Shown: one piece after another, positions 1 to 12,571 of the stretch | How positions within the stretch are numbered: position 1 is the first letter of the stretch | Layout of the letters: every line of letters starts with the position of its first letter | Translations under genes and position numbers: made by a program | From: Talinum fruticosum | Lineage: Eukaryota > Streptophyta > Magnoliopsida > Caryophyllales > Talinaceae | Reading direction: 5' to 3' | NCBI GenBank assembly: GCA_021018815.1 | Contig: JAITYX010000003.1 | Location: forward strand, 5,938,501 to 6,002,500 | Length of the DNA: 64,000 nt | The notes under the pieces: model-generated | What the model was told of the DNA's origin: nothing | What the model saw: the letters and a program-made list of their open reading frames with translations, nothing else | Database searches by the model: none

Positions 1-345
1 TAAATAATTAAATTACCAGAATATTAAAATTATTTTTGGACCTGAATATATCCTAAACACCTAAAATCAAAATGAAAAAACTAAATTTATAAATTTATTA
101 AATTAAAGACCTGCTTTAACCTAAATTAGAAAAAATCTAAAAATTATCAAATCAGTTATAAAAACTAAGAAAATCAATACTAATAGATTAAAAAGACTCT
201 AACTAAACCCTTTAATAATATAAAAATAAAATTAACCGAAAAAGAATAATTTTATTCTAACTTCTAACAAATTGACTAAAAAATAACAAAAACGAATATA
301 AAAGTAATCTGAAAATTAAAATATATTAAGACATAAAATAAAATT
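1..345 (+). repeat. Athila-LTR-like fragment, left arm of inverted repeat
   Basis: This AT-rich stretch follows the same order of short words as 28170-28510 inside the Athila LTR: a block around 'acctgc', 'ctctaactaaaccct', 'cttctaacaaattgact' and 'ctgaaaattaaaatat'. Similarity is clear but loose, so this is a related, older LTR. It probably starts upstream of the window. Confidence 0.6.
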
Positions 346-3300
346 AATATATATAATTATGTATTTATTTATTTAGGGTTTGGATTGTATATTAGCTCTC
401 ATTTTGTTAGAAGTTATTTTGGGCCTGAAATATAATAATTTTGTCTAACATTATTAATTTTTCATTGTTGATGGTGTTTTGTAACTTCGTGCCATAAAAC
501 CGTATTAGTTCAAAATATATTTATTATAAGATTTTTTAAAATTAAAATCAATAGGAGCATGTTATAAAAATAATATTTAAATATTTAGCTATGTAAGAAA
601 ATAATTTGGTTATTACATTCATCCTATGTAAGAATGATTTAATAAACCTTAAAGAAATCATAAATTAATATAATAAAAATATAACAAATATATATATACT
701 TGATATTAATAATTAAAAATGCCTACAACATAGAAAGCTATGATTCAAATATGTTGTGGAATAAAACGTAATGAATAAAAAGTTAGGAATTATATGGATT
801 CGGATCGTAATTTGTGAACTTTAAGTTTTTAATTTGTATTATGTTTAAAGGATTACAAACTTAATATGGCAACTTCTATTAAGGCCATGTGACTTTGAAT
901 AAATTCATTTGTCTCAAAATTTTTGCATAACATACAGATCATTTGTTTTTGTTACAAATACAGTTTATTTTAGTTTCTTCCAAACATGTTTATTTGTGAC
1001 TTATTATTGATAAACATATTTTAATCATATCTTTTACTATTGTAAGTTTTCTAAATTATTAAAAGATGAGTATTTGCCATCAAATCTCCCAGCCATCTTG
1101 AAATAGAAATTCATGTTACTCTTATTGTGTTAATTAATTGAGAGGAAGAGTTGTATCTCGAAGGAAGCAATTGGTTGTTAATCGAGTAAAACATGTATTT
1201 ATAAAACATCAATTGTATCAATATTTTTGCCACATTGATTTACTACTAAAATCGCGATCCATTTTCAATATAAGTACAAAACACGAGATGATTTTATTAC
1301 CCTACGCCGCGAATTGACCTATCATGCGCTTTACTATAATCCAAATTACCTATTATTGTTAAATATATTTGGATCACTTCTATCATATAATATTTTTCAC
1401 TATTAATCTTAGTATAAGTAGTTATTATATGTTTAATTATCTTTGTGTGTAGAGGTAAGTAAGAATGGATAAATCATTATATTCACCTTATAATTTTAAA
1501 AAATGACATCCCATTATGGGTATATGTATACTTTTTAAGAGTTCGTGTAATATTTAAGTCAATGATGTTTTAGTAGGTTGGTTGCATATAAATATTTATC
1601 TAAGCATCTATTAAGTTAAATTAGTATTCACTTTGTAGAGGGTTATGAGTTATAAGTTTATTATTATTTTATTGATTTGATATACTTTGTGTTGTAATAT
1701 TAATTCGTGACATAATGATATTTATTGTCATCTATAGGTTATCTATCTCAATATCTACCAATCATATATTATTGCTTTTCCTACTAATATTTACCTTTTG
1801 ATACCCAAACATATTGTCACACTATTTCTATAACTATATAAATTAGAATTATTTAAATTGTTTGATTCTTAGAGGGCTCGACTTCTTAATATTATAAATC
1901 ACGAGTATAATCTTAAAACCTTGATGATATTTTTAACATTTTTTATTTATTATTTTAGATTATTTATTTATTCTTTTGAAATTTAGAATAATTGTAAGGT
2001 GAATGTGTGTAGGGCTCTAATGATTTTTATGTGTTGGGTTCGATAACTTTGATGAGTCATGAAAGCGTTTTCGCTATGAGGGGATAACATGTACAAGAAT
2101 GTTGTTAAAAGTGAAATCATACAATAAAATCAAATGATCGAGAAAAGAAACTCACAAGTACAATATTGCTTCGTAATTTAATAATTTCTTAAGTTATGCA
2201 TTATATAACACTAGTCTAGACCCGTATTATGCATGGAGTAATGTTGTACAATGCACAACTTAAGAAATTATTGAATTACGGAGCGATGTTGTACTTGTGA
2301 ATTTCCTTTTCTCGATTATTTGATTTTATTGAATGATTTCACTTTCAACAACATTCTTTTACGTGTTCTCCCTCATAACGAAAACGCTTCGTGACTCATC
2401 AAAGTTATCGAACCCAACATATAAAAATCATTAGAGCCCATCACACATTCATCTTCCAATCATTCTAAATTTCAAAACAATAAATAAATAATTTAAAATA
2501 ATAAATAAAAAGAATGTTAAAAAATATCATCAAGGTTTTAAGATTACACTCGTGATTTGGAATATTAAGAAGTCGAGCCCTCTAAAAATCAAACAATTTA
2601 AATAATCATAACTCATACGATTATAGAAATAGTGTGACAATATGTTTGGATATCAAAAAGAAAATATTAGTAGGAAAAGGAAAAATATATGATTAGTATA
2701 TATTAAGTTACATGACTTGTAGATGAAAATAAATATCATTATGCACAAATTAATATTACAACACAAAGTACATCAAATCAGTAAAAGAATATCTAATTTA
2801 TAACTCATAACTCTCTACAAAGTCAATACTAATTTAACTTAATAGACGCCTAGATAAATATTTATATGCAACCAACCTACTAAAACATAATTGACTTAAA
2901 TAATACACGAAGTCTTAAAAAGTATACATATATCCATAATGGGATCTCATTTTTAAAAATTATAGGGTGAATATAATGATTTATCCATTTTTACTTACCT
3001 CTGCACACAAAGATAATTAAACATATAATAACTACTTATATTGAGAATAATAGTGAAAAATATTATATGATAGAAGTGATCCAAAAATATTTAACAATAA
3101 TAGGAAATTTGTATCATAATAAAGGGCATGATAGGTCAATTCGCGGTGTAGGGTAATAAAATCATCTCGTGTTTTGTACTTATATTGAAAATTGATCACG
3201 ATTTTAGTAGTGAATCAATGGGGCAAAAATATTGATACAATTGAAATTTTATAAATACATGTTTTACTTGATTAACAACCAATTATTTCCTCGAGACACA

Positions 3301-4470
3301 ACTCTTCCTCTCAATTAATTGACACAATAAGAGTAACATAAAGTTCTATTTCAAGATGGCAGGGAGGTTTGATGGCAAATACTCATCTTTTAATAATTTA
3401 GAAAACTTACAATAGTAAAAAATATGATTTAAATATATTTGTCAATAATAAGTCACAGATAGACATGTTCGGAAGAAACTAAAATAAACTGTATTTGTAA
3501 CAAAAAAGTTGATTTCTATGTTGTGCAAAAATTTTGAGGCAAATGAATTCATTCGAAGTCATATGTTCTTAATAGAAGTTGGCATATTAAGTTTGCAATC
3601 CTTTAAATATAACAAAAATTACGAACTTAAAGTCCACAAATTACTGAACTAAGCAATATAATTCATAACTTTTTATTCATTACGTTTTATTCCACAACAT
3701 ATTTGAATCACAACTTTCTATCGTGTAAGAATTTTTAATTATTAATATCAAGTATATATGTATTTGTTATATTTTTATTATATTAATTTATGATTTCTTT
3801 AAGGTTTATTAAATCGTTTGGTACATAGGATGAATGTAATAACCAAATTGCTTATTCGAGATAGTTAAATATTTACATATTATTTTTATAACATGTTCCT
3901 GTTGATTTTAATTTTAAAAATTCTTATAATAAATATATTTTAAACTAATACAATTTTATGACACCAAATCAAAAAACACCATCAACAATGAAAAATTAAT
4001 AATGTTAGACAAAATTATTATATTTTAGGCCCAAAATAATGTTGCATATCAATATGCATCAAAATAAATGAGAGCTAATATACAATTCAAATGCTAAATA
4101 AATAAATACATAACTATATATATTAATTTTATTTTATGTCTTAATATATTTTAATTTTCGGATTACTTTTCCGTTCGTTTTTGTTATTTTTTAGTCGGTT
4201 TGTTAGAAGATAGAATAAAATTAGTCTTCTTCGGTTAATTTTATTTTTATATTATTATAGGGTTTAGTTAGTGTCTTTTTAATCTATTAGTATTAATTTT
4301 TTTAGTTTTTATAACTGATTTGATAATTTTTTAGATTTTTTCTAATTTAGGTTAAAGCGAGTCTTTAATTTAATAAATTTATAAATTTAGTTTTTTCATT
4401 TTGATTTTAGGTATTTAGGATATATTCAAGTCTAAAAAGAATTTTAATATTCTGGTAATTTAATTATTTA
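1..4470. repeat. Long imperfect inverted repeat, about 2.2 kb per arm
   Basis: The left arm (1-2215) is the reverse complement of the right arm (2236-4470), with a spacer of about 20 bases near 2216-2235. Base 1 pairs with about 4470, so the left arm probably continues outside the window. Matches were followed at the ends, at 1141-1220 against 3231-3312, and at the centre. By eye, about nine bases in ten agree, with scattered transitions and small indels. The inner part (346-4127) is AT-rich and I recognise no gene, terminal motif or domain in it. The outer 345 bases of each arm resemble an Athila-type LTR. An old inverted duplication fits better than a transposon with its own terminal repeats, because the symmetry crosses the edge of the LTR-like sequence. 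Confidence 0.9.
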
Positions 4471-4838
4471 TTTTCTCATTTATTTAGTGCAGTTTATTAT
4501 TTGTTTTACTTTCTATTTAAGATTATATTTTTATTTTATTATTTTTAATTATATTTTTATTTTAATTTTGTTTAATTTTTCTGAAAAACTATAAAAAATA
4601 TTTTTGGGTTTTAGGTTTCTTTCATAGTTTTTCAGATTTTTGATTTAATTTATTCTATAATTTTGTAATTTAATGATTTGTTTTTGTATTTATTTAGTGC
4701 ATTTTATTATTTGTTTAACGTTTTGTTTAATATTATCTTTTTATTTTATTTTATTTAGTGTATTTATTTAGTGCAGTTTAACTTTTTGTATTTTTATTTA
4801 TTATTTTTAATTTTGTTTAATTTTTTTGAAAAATTATA

Positions 4839-4840
<2 letters not shown>
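4128..4840 (-). repeat. Athila-LTR-like fragment, right arm and beyond
   Basis: Read on the minus strand this matches the left-arm fragment up to 4470. It then continues past the visible palindrome with words such as 'tgcactaaat' and 'tttttcagaaaaattaaac' that parallel 28030-28140 in the Athila LTR. Parts of 4471-4840 are internally repetitive, with 'tttatttagtgca' recurring near 4480, 4692 and 4770. No coding potential was seen. Confidence 0.5.

Positions 4841-4892
<52 letters not shown>
4841..4892. repeat. (TTA)n microsatellite
   Basis: About 17 uninterrupted TTA/ATT units lie directly against the TGTAACACC terminus of the next element, so the element may have inserted into the microsatellite. 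The array is long enough to vary in length. Confidence 0.95.
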
Positions 4893-4893
<1 letters not shown>

Positions 4894-5545
4894 GTAACAC
4901 CCCAAGACCCACCCTAGGAGTATTACATGACGAGATTCCTCGAGAGGAACCCCTAAGGCTACTTATGATCTCAACTTAGGGTTAATAGCTCTTTCTCTTT
5001 GATTGGCGGAAGCATGTTTCTAGGTTTCCAAAGGTTTTTCGGAAAATTTCGACCTAGTTTCCTCCGTAATATGGCTAATCCCATAGGCTTAAAGCCTTAA
5101 CCCCGCACGAAACACATTCATAAACTCAACGAGCCACCCGTTCGGAGTATCAACAACACAAGCTCAACAAGATACGCGCTCGGAGTAATCACATAGGGCT
5201 TTGCTTATACATAGTCAACATTCGGATAAACATACATCCGAGTCTTACAAATATGAAAACATAAAAACACATAGCAAGTTTGACATCTTCTATCCGTCAC
5301 TTTGCTACTCCCGAAAGCCAAAAGCAACTCCAAGAAATCTAGCTTACGTACTTGAAATGTTGGTGAGGTCATGAGCTCCACGAGCCTAGTGAGTAACCCA
5401 AACCCAACCCCGGGTTTCACTTTACACATTAATTCATTAACAAACACAAGTAAGTTCACAATTCATAACATGCAATTCGGATCATACATGCTTAACACAA
5501 GCGAGATACTAAACTTACCTACTTGTCGAGAAGCACAATGACATC

Positions 5546-7130
5546 CGAAGGTTTGCTCAGGGAGAGTCCGAGTCACCCTAGAGGGGGTGAATAGGGTGAG
5601 GAAGTAATCTTGTGGAAATTCAAACTCTTTTGCCAAGTAAGAAACATAATGCAGCTTCGAGTCAAAACAGAGTCGGAAAAGTAGAGACTCGTAAAGACTG
5701 AATATATAGAAATGGCAAGAAAAGCAGATGCTTTAAGACAGTCCGAGTCTAGAATGAACTCGGAAAGTAAACACTTAGAGAATACGTGGAAACCCTCTTG
5801 GGGCAGAAAACCACGGACCGTGTCAATCCGGACACGAAGTCAAATCCACTATTTTGAGTCCACAAAATACCGTGAACTGATCGAACCCGAGTTGCTCCCT
5901 TAGACAACTCTATACAAGTTTTCCTAGACTCGGAAATTCCCTTATCTCGATCTAGTACTTCCTAGCTGAGATAACCCTTACAGCTAGGGACAACTAAGCT
6001 GAGTTTACCCTTACAGACTTAGTCAAGGGACCTTACAAAGAAAGTAAGAAAGAGTTTGTAATTGAGTACAAGACCTTACAACTCGGAAGGTAATGAATTA
6101 CAGAATAGGAGTTGTAAGTAGAAGATGGAGAATGAATACAAAGACTTTGCACAAGTACGTATATTAACAATAGGTTCGGCAATCTTCAAGTCTTGTGAAG
6201 TGGCTTCTATTTATAGATGACCGAGCAGAGTAGCCGTTATCTTCATCTGCTGACCGAGAGTCCTCTCGTGACCATTGATAGAAGCTTTCGAGTCACTCAG
6301 AAAGTATCCGTTGTAATGTGAACGTTGGACAACGGTTTAACTCTCTTGGAAGTCCCAAAACTACTAGCGGTGTCCTGAGAGGTAAGGTGAAAACCACCGT
6401 TAAGCTTGGCATTCCGAGTTTTCCAGATTTGGAAACGAGATAGCTCGACACAATCTTCGGGACTCGGAGTAGAGAAGGTGAAAAGTCATGTCTATTGGTG
6501 ATTTGACGTTTTGAAGCCGGTTACTTTTGTGGTTTGAAAAAGGTGTATCCTCGTTTGAATAACCTACAAAAGTAAATCAATTTTGTTTCTCAAAGTATAA
6601 AATACTTTGGTCCAAGATTAGACACGGATAATAAAATAATTATGATAATTAATCAACTAATTATCCGAGTCGAAGAGAAGTGGAATTTTCTGAGTCCAAT
6701 GTCAATAATACTCGGAATTCCATCCGACTTAGTCTAAGCGATAAATCAAGATAAGTAAAGAATATCGAGTGAGATAACTTGATATAGACTAAGTACGAAA
6801 CAGACTAGAGATACTGACTTTAATGAAATAGAGCTTATAACAAGAAGTCGGGTTACGAGTGAGAAAAGACGAAATACTAGTCTATTCAATATGCGATAAA
6901 TATGAGTGATGAGGGACTCAAAACAGAGAACCAGATTGTCCGAGTCACTTACGGATAAGCAAGAAATATAAGAAGTAAAAGCTGTATCACTTAGAGAAGA
7001 TACCATTTTACTCAAAGAAGTTTATGAGATACGAGAGAATGCCTTGGAATCAAAACTCTATAAGTATGAGATGGTTATACCGATTCATTTAATGCAACTC
7101 GAAATGCGTTGAGAAGTGTCCGAGTCTTCA
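5546..7130 (-). mobile_element. Solo LTR, SIRE-type copia family
   Basis: A 1,585-base LTR of the family that flanks elements 1, 2 and 4. It is bounded by CGAAGG (first base changed from the usual TGAAGG) and GAGTCTTCA. The five bases ACATC occur on both sides (5541-5545 and 7131-7135), a perfect target duplication. No internal region is present, so the element was reduced by recombination between its LTRs. It carries the family landmarks: the CACCCTA/TAGGGTG hairpin at 5574-5598 and a minus-strand TATA box at 6207-6216. Transcription direction is taken from complete relatives. Confidence 0.92.
6207..6216 (-). promoter_or_regulatory. LTR TATA box
   Basis: CTATAAATAG on the minus strand, in the same LTR position as in the other SIRE-type copies. 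Core promoter element by motif and position. Confidence 0.6.
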
Positions 7131-7440
7131 ACATCAATTACTCATGAATTCAATCAAATATACTTCATTCGTCTTTCTACGCAAGTAAGTCATAGAATCA
7201 TTCATCACGTAAATCATATCTTACTTCTTATCGTATTAATTTCTTATGAAATCAGGATTTGTTCTTCTTCTCATTCTTCTTCTTGAGTTCAATCGTGCAT
7301 TTCATAAATCATTGGTTCTTTCTTTCTTGTTCCTCATGCACTATCATTCGTTTCTTTATATTGTAATTCTTTAGTATTCTTAGTTTCAAATGGAAAGAAG
7401 ATTTATGTTCTACTCTAAAGACCCAGTTCTTGGAGCCAAA

Positions 7441-7515
7441 ACAATTCGTGGGCTCAATTCTTAGAGGCATAACAATTCGTGGCCTCGAGGCAAAACAATT
7501 CGTGGCCTCGAGGCA
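7441..7515. repeat. Short tandem repeat, ACAATTCGTGG units
   Basis: Three copies of ACAATTCGTGG start at 7441, 7472 and 7495. Two are followed by the perfect palindrome GCCTCGAGGC. A looser copy lies near 7566. A 92-codon open frame crosses this stretch but reflects the repeat and resembles no protein I know. The stretch lies in the middle segment of the probable solo LTR. Confidence 0.6.
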
Positions 7516-8335
7516 AGCCTCAAACTCGAAGGACGCATACTCGTCGGGAATTTGTGGAAGTAATTCAATTTGTGGCTTCGGTTTGACGAGACACTTCTAT
7601 GGCCATAGCTTCAGAGGGTTCTTTAATTCGTGGGGTCTTAGATCAATAACACAATCCTTTTTCCCTTCTTTAATTTTTTATGTTTCTTATCTTCTTATTA
7701 CTTATTGAAGAGATGCACATAATTCATATAATTCATGCTCAACAGACTTCACACCTAACTTCTTCACAACTAACAATTCACATAAGTAAGTTCCAACTCA
7801 AGTACAATCAATCCAGTTCATATAGGCATGCTTATGTCACTTATAATTGATGTACTTTAAGATAAACATATCATAACAATAAACATATCGATTAAAATTT
7901 CTAACTATCGAATTTATCATTTCATGATTGCGTATTATCGCGTATAGGTGGTTCATTACTCTATAATTATCCTTAATCATTATATATTTCTTAATCTAGC
8001 CATATAGCTTCTTAAATTTCAGTTCTTAACTCAATTATTCAATTAATTCCAATTTTACCCAAAGCAAAACATTTTCACTCAAAAATCGATATCTTCAAAT
8101 CTACTCATCCAACGCATACCAAAATTTACAAGAAATTCTCATAAATTATCAGGAAGTTACAGTAAAAGTTTCAGGAATTTTGGGCTACACATAAATTCGC
8201 GAGTAATTCGGACAGACATGATAAATTCATGAAAAATCTGCACTTAAATCATAAAATTCAATTTTCTGATTTTTCTCACTAAACCTATTCAAGCTACTTT
8301 TATCAAATTCTCAATATACAACTCAATAATCATTC

Positions 8336-9904
8336 TGAAGGTTTGCTCGGGAGAGTCTCGAGTCACCCTAGAGGGGGTGAATAGGGTGATAGAAAATTCT
8401 TCGCGAAAACACACTCTTTTTGACGAAAAGAGGCAAAGACAGTTTCGAGTCTAGACACGGGGTCGAAAAGATTGGACTCGAAAGCAATGAACCGGAATAA
8501 ACAAGCACGAGTAAGGCTATCCGAGTCTAGAATGAACTCAGAAAGAGAACACGAGAGATTTTACGTGGAAACCCTCCTGGGGCAGAAAACCACGGCCCGT
8601 GTCAATCCGGACATGAAGTCAAATCCACTATTTTGAGTCCACAAAATACCGTGAGCTGGCTGAACTCGAGTTGCTCCCTTGGACAACTCTATACAAGTTT
8701 TCCTAGACTCGAAGTTACCTTATCCGATCTAGTACTTCCTAGCCGAGATAACCCTTACAGCTAGGGACAACTAAGCTGAGTTAACCCTTACGACTTAGTT
8801 AAGGGACCTTACAAAGAATGTAAGAAGAGTTTGTAATCGAGTACAAGACCTTACAACTCAGAAAGTAATGAATTATAGAGTTGGAGTTGTAAGTTGAAGA
8901 TTGAAAGAAAATACAATGACTTTGAGCAAGTATATGTATAAGCGATATGCTCGGCAACCTTCAAGTCTTGTGAAGTGGCTTCTATTTATAGATGACCAGG
9001 CAGAGTAGCCGTTATCTTCATCTACCGACCGAGAGTCCTCTGTGACCGTTGATAGAAGCTTTCGAGTCACTCGAAAGTATCCGTTGAAATATGGACGTTG
9101 GACAACGGTTTAACTCTCTTGGAAGTCCCAAAACCATCGGTTGTGTCTTGAAAAATGAGGTGGAAACCACCGTTAGGCTTAGCGTTCCAGTTTTCGGATA
9201 TGGAAGCGGACGGCTTCGACACAATCTTCCGGGACTAAAGCGAGGAAGGTGAAAAGCCATATCTCGCTGGTGATTTGACGTTTTGAAGCCAGCTACTTTT
9301 GGAGTTTGAAAAGATATCCTCGATTGAATAACCTACAAAAGTAAAACACCTTTGGTTCTCAAAGTATAAAATACTTTGGTCCAAGGTTAGACACGAGATA
9401 ATAAAATAATTATGATAATTAAGCAATTGATTATCCGAGTCGGAAAAGAAATGGAATTTTCCGAGTCTAAAATCCATGATACTCGGAATTCCATAAGACT
9501 TAGTCTTAAGCAAAGAATCAAGTTCTATAACGAATATCGAGTGGTAAAAACTTGATATAGACTAAGCAGAGAGGAACTACGAATGCTGACTATGCAAACA
9601 ATATAATAGATACCCATAAGTCGGATTCCGAGTGAGAAACGGCGGAATACTGGTATATTCGAAATGCGATTAATCCGAGTGAGAGTGAACTCGGAATAAA
9701 GAACCAGTTTTCGATTCGCTAACCGAAAAGCAATAAAAGACATAAGTGAGGGCCGAATCACTTAGAGAAAATATTATTTTACTCAAGTAAGTTTCTAAGA
9801 CACGAGAGAATGCCTTGGAATCAAAACTCTATATGAATAACATCGTTATACCCGATTCCTTTTGCATGACTCGGAAAGATATTGAGCGAGTGTCCGAGTC
9901 TTCA
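8336..9904 (-). repeat. Element 1, 3' LTR
   Basis: Runs from TGAAGG to CTTCA, 1,569 bases, directly next to the PPT at 9905. It holds the U5-end hairpin at 8364-8388 and a TATA box at 8982-8991 (minus strand). Near-identical to the split right-hand LTR except at CG-containing words, for example 'cacggggtcgaaaag' here against 'cacagtggtcggaaaag' at 27518. Confidence 0.95.
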
Positions 9905-9917
9905 ATCTCCCCTTTTT
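9905..9917 (-). other. Element 1 polypurine tract
   Basis: AAAAAGGGGAGAT on the minus strand, directly upstream of the 3' LTR. The same tract occurs at the equivalent place in elements 2, 3 and 4. It primes plus-strand DNA synthesis in LTR retrotransposons. Confidence 0.9.
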
Positions 9918-10200
9918 CATGAAAGGCATTCCATACTTAAGCAGAAACTTTGTTAGAGGAAAATAGATTGATTCTGAGTTGTTTGCTCATGAGAAAGGCA
10001 TAGTGAGTAAATCGGAGCGAGTATATAATATATCAAAGCAAAATAAAATAAAGTATGCTTTAACAATAACTCGAAAAAATAATATAGAGAACTCGAAATT
10101 AATAATGAAATACATCACTTCATTAAAAAGTAGTTACAAGGGCGGAAAAACTCCCCTAAACAAGACAACCAGTTTCGACTACATTTCTCCCCCTTGCCTT

Positions 10201-11943
10201 TCAGCAAAAACAAAGAAACAAAAAGAAGGGAGAAAAGTACAAGTAATACACATAAGTTGTCCGGACAAAAAGAAAATTTGAAAGAAGAAAATCCAGAGAC
10301 ACTGAGGAATTGTGACTCGGTGCATGGCTCCAACTAGGGAGGAGGGATTTCGAGTGGAGCCGGAGGTGCGCCGGCGCTGATACGATCTTGACGATGTGCT
10401 TGAGCACGGCGAAGGGAGAACCGGAATTGTTCGCGAGGGCTCGGCTCCGAGTGGGCTGACCCGGAGAGAGTGGATCGAGGGGTTCTTCCCTTAGGACCTC
10501 AGGGGCTGGAGGGGCTGCTCTGGCTGACTCGGCTGGAGGAGCGAGATCTTCTAACCCACTCGGGCTGCATGTCCGAGCTGAGTACAGCAATTTGAGCTTG
10601 GGGAGCGGGCTGACCCTCGGCGGTTGCCACGACCTCTTCTTCCCTTTGACCGGAAGGGCCTGCCTCGGCCGCGGGTTCCTCAGCATCCTCTGCTGCATCT
10701 GCAGCTTCTTCCTCTTCTTCCTCGGCTTCCTCGCTGTTCGAGGAGGTCGGGCCGGGGCTCGAAGACGCTTCGGATGCGTCCGAGTCATCCGGGTCCTGAG
10801 CCGCCTTGGACCGTCTCTCTCGAGGAGCTCAGCCAGCTCCTTCTGCTCCTTAACCAGCTCTCTCATTTCAAGAACGAGAGACTGCTGCTCTCGGATTTGG
10901 GACTCGACCGATCTTTTGGTTGATGGTCGGACCACGAAGAACGGACTTGAAAGCCTCGAGCATGTCTCCGAGTTCGGAAGACACAGAGGCTGATCTTGTC
11001 CATGAAAACAGGGGACAAGAGGGCGAGAGAGAGTTTTGGAAGCACCTGAGGTGGAGGCACCACCAGGTGAAGAGGGAAGAGGGAGAGGGGTTGATTTCCG
11101 AGTCCGAGGTGGAGAAGGAGGCCTCGGCTACGAGTTGTGAACCCGGACACCGGGGTTAGTTTCCTGGTATCCGTACCCTGGAGTTCCTTCTTGCCGACCA
11201 CAATGGCCGCCTCGGACACCGCGTTAGGGTCGAGAGGGAAGAGGAACTTGAAATTGTTTGAAGACAAGGGTGAGAAGAGCACCGAAAGGAAGGGAGGTGT
11301 TCTTCTTGGTTTGGAGTTGAGCGGCACAGCGGCCATCCGCTCAATGATGGAGGGGAAGAGGTCGACTTCGTATCCCTCCGGGATATCGAAGAGGGCTTTG
11401 AGATGCTTGGAGTTGGGGTTCTCCTTGCTGGAATGCTTGTGAGAAGAAGGTTCTCATCAGCAGAAAACACGAAGCCTGGCTTCGACTTCAAGCGAGTCAC
11501 GAAAAGTTCTTTCCGGACCCGGGGAATTCTTTAGCGTATTTTTCAAAGTAGTCGTCGGCGACTTCGGTGAAGGGAATAGGGTTGCTTTGTTCAAGAAGAG
11601 GGAAGAAACTTTGAACAGGACGGTGAAGGAGGGAGGTGTTGATACGAACAGTAATGTTACGAACCCGAGAGGTTAGAACATTTTCGAGTGGGAGAGATGA
11701 GTATAAAACTCGAGAGACGAGTTCGGGATAGATGAACTCGCTGAAACACAAGAAAGGGTACACTCCGGTGGTTTGGATGTTGGACAACCAGGAGAATTTG
11801 GTTGTTGGGAAGAATTTGTCATCCAGCGTAAGGTCTTTGGGTGACAACGAGTTTAGAAGGGGTTGAGCTTTACGGCTTGTTGGTGCGGGGTTTTTGGAAG
11901 ATGAAGAAACACGAAAGTCGGGATGGTTTCCTCTTTTAGGCAT
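10201..11943 (-). pseudogene. Element 1 extra 3' ORF (SIRE env-like region), frameshifted
   Basis: This reading region lies between pol and the 3' LTR, the place of the so-called env-like ORF in SIRE elements. It starts MPKRGNHPDF at 11943. The first 148 codons are open and include a stretch (FFPTTKFSWLSNIQTTGVYP) shared with elements 2-4. A middle block around 11340-11160 reads PFLSVLFSP in one frame. The last 244 codons (10935-10201) begin with a coiled-coil-like segment (REQQSLVLEMRELVKEQ) followed by Arg/Pro/Lys-rich low complexity. Frame changes occur at about 11500 and 10900. In this copy the frame runs past the stop used in element 2 into an aromatic, hydrophobic tail. Function unknown; the env label rests on position only. 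Confidence 0.6.
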
Positions 11944-12159
11944 TGTGAGAATTGGAGAGAAACGAGGAGGCTTTTCGAGTGAGAGAGGAAAAGAAGGTGT
12001 AGAGAAGAAAACGAAAATGGTAGAAGAAAAGAGAATAGAGCAGTCGAGACTTACGAGAGAGAGAGAGAGAGCTTCTTCAACGCTTGCGGACGATCGGGGA
12101 ACACTTGTTCACGTAGAAAACTTTCGCGAGAAGATTTTCGTTTGAGAGGGAAGGAGTTT

Positions 12160-12571
12160 TAGGATATCGAGATGAAGATGGATAGTCGTTATTTATAGAG
12201 AATAAGCGCGCCCATTCACTATCCGTTAAGTAACTCCATTCGACTCGGCCTGTCCATCGGTCATTAATGCCCGGTGTGACGGTTCTTCTTCAACGGTTGA
12301 GATATCAGCGGTTTGAAATCTACGGTTATGATCCGATCGCGGCGCTCGAGAAAGAGAGAGAAGAAGATTTTAAAAAATAATCGGAAACTCTCCACTGTTC
12401 TAGAGATAGCTTCGAGAAAATTTGATGTCCAAATTTCTCTACTTCGAGTTTGACTCGAAAAGTTTCGAGTGACTCGAAACACGAAATAACTATCAGCCCA
12501 GTATCACGGAATCAAGCGAACCGATGATTATTAACACAGAAAACTCATAGCACATAAATATGCACTGAGAA
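12160..12571. other. Element 1 spacer between pol and 3' ORF
   Basis: About 400 bases with no credible frame. They are equivalent to 16990-17406 in element 2 and 63060-63488 in element 4. The stretch includes a purine-rich AGAGAGAGAG run near 12350 and 'ctatttatag'-like words near 12187 on the plus strand. It could hold an internal promoter for the 3' ORF; nothing proves this. Confidence 0.5.

Noticed and set aside
346..4127. Inner palindrome as a fold-back or Mutator-like transposon
   Set aside because: No terminal motif or target duplication seen at 346 or 4127, and the symmetry continues beyond these points.
4841..4892. Regularly spaced repeat, as in a CRISPR array
   Set aside because: A plain TTA microsatellite without spacers.
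7430..7708. 92-codon frame with repeated KQFV words
   Set aside because: Produced by a short tandem repeat within LTR sequence.
10592..11442. Plus-strand open frames opposite the element 1 3' ORF
   Set aside because: They mirror the GC-rich coding stretch on the other strand, and the same shadows appear opposite the copies in elements 2 and 4.
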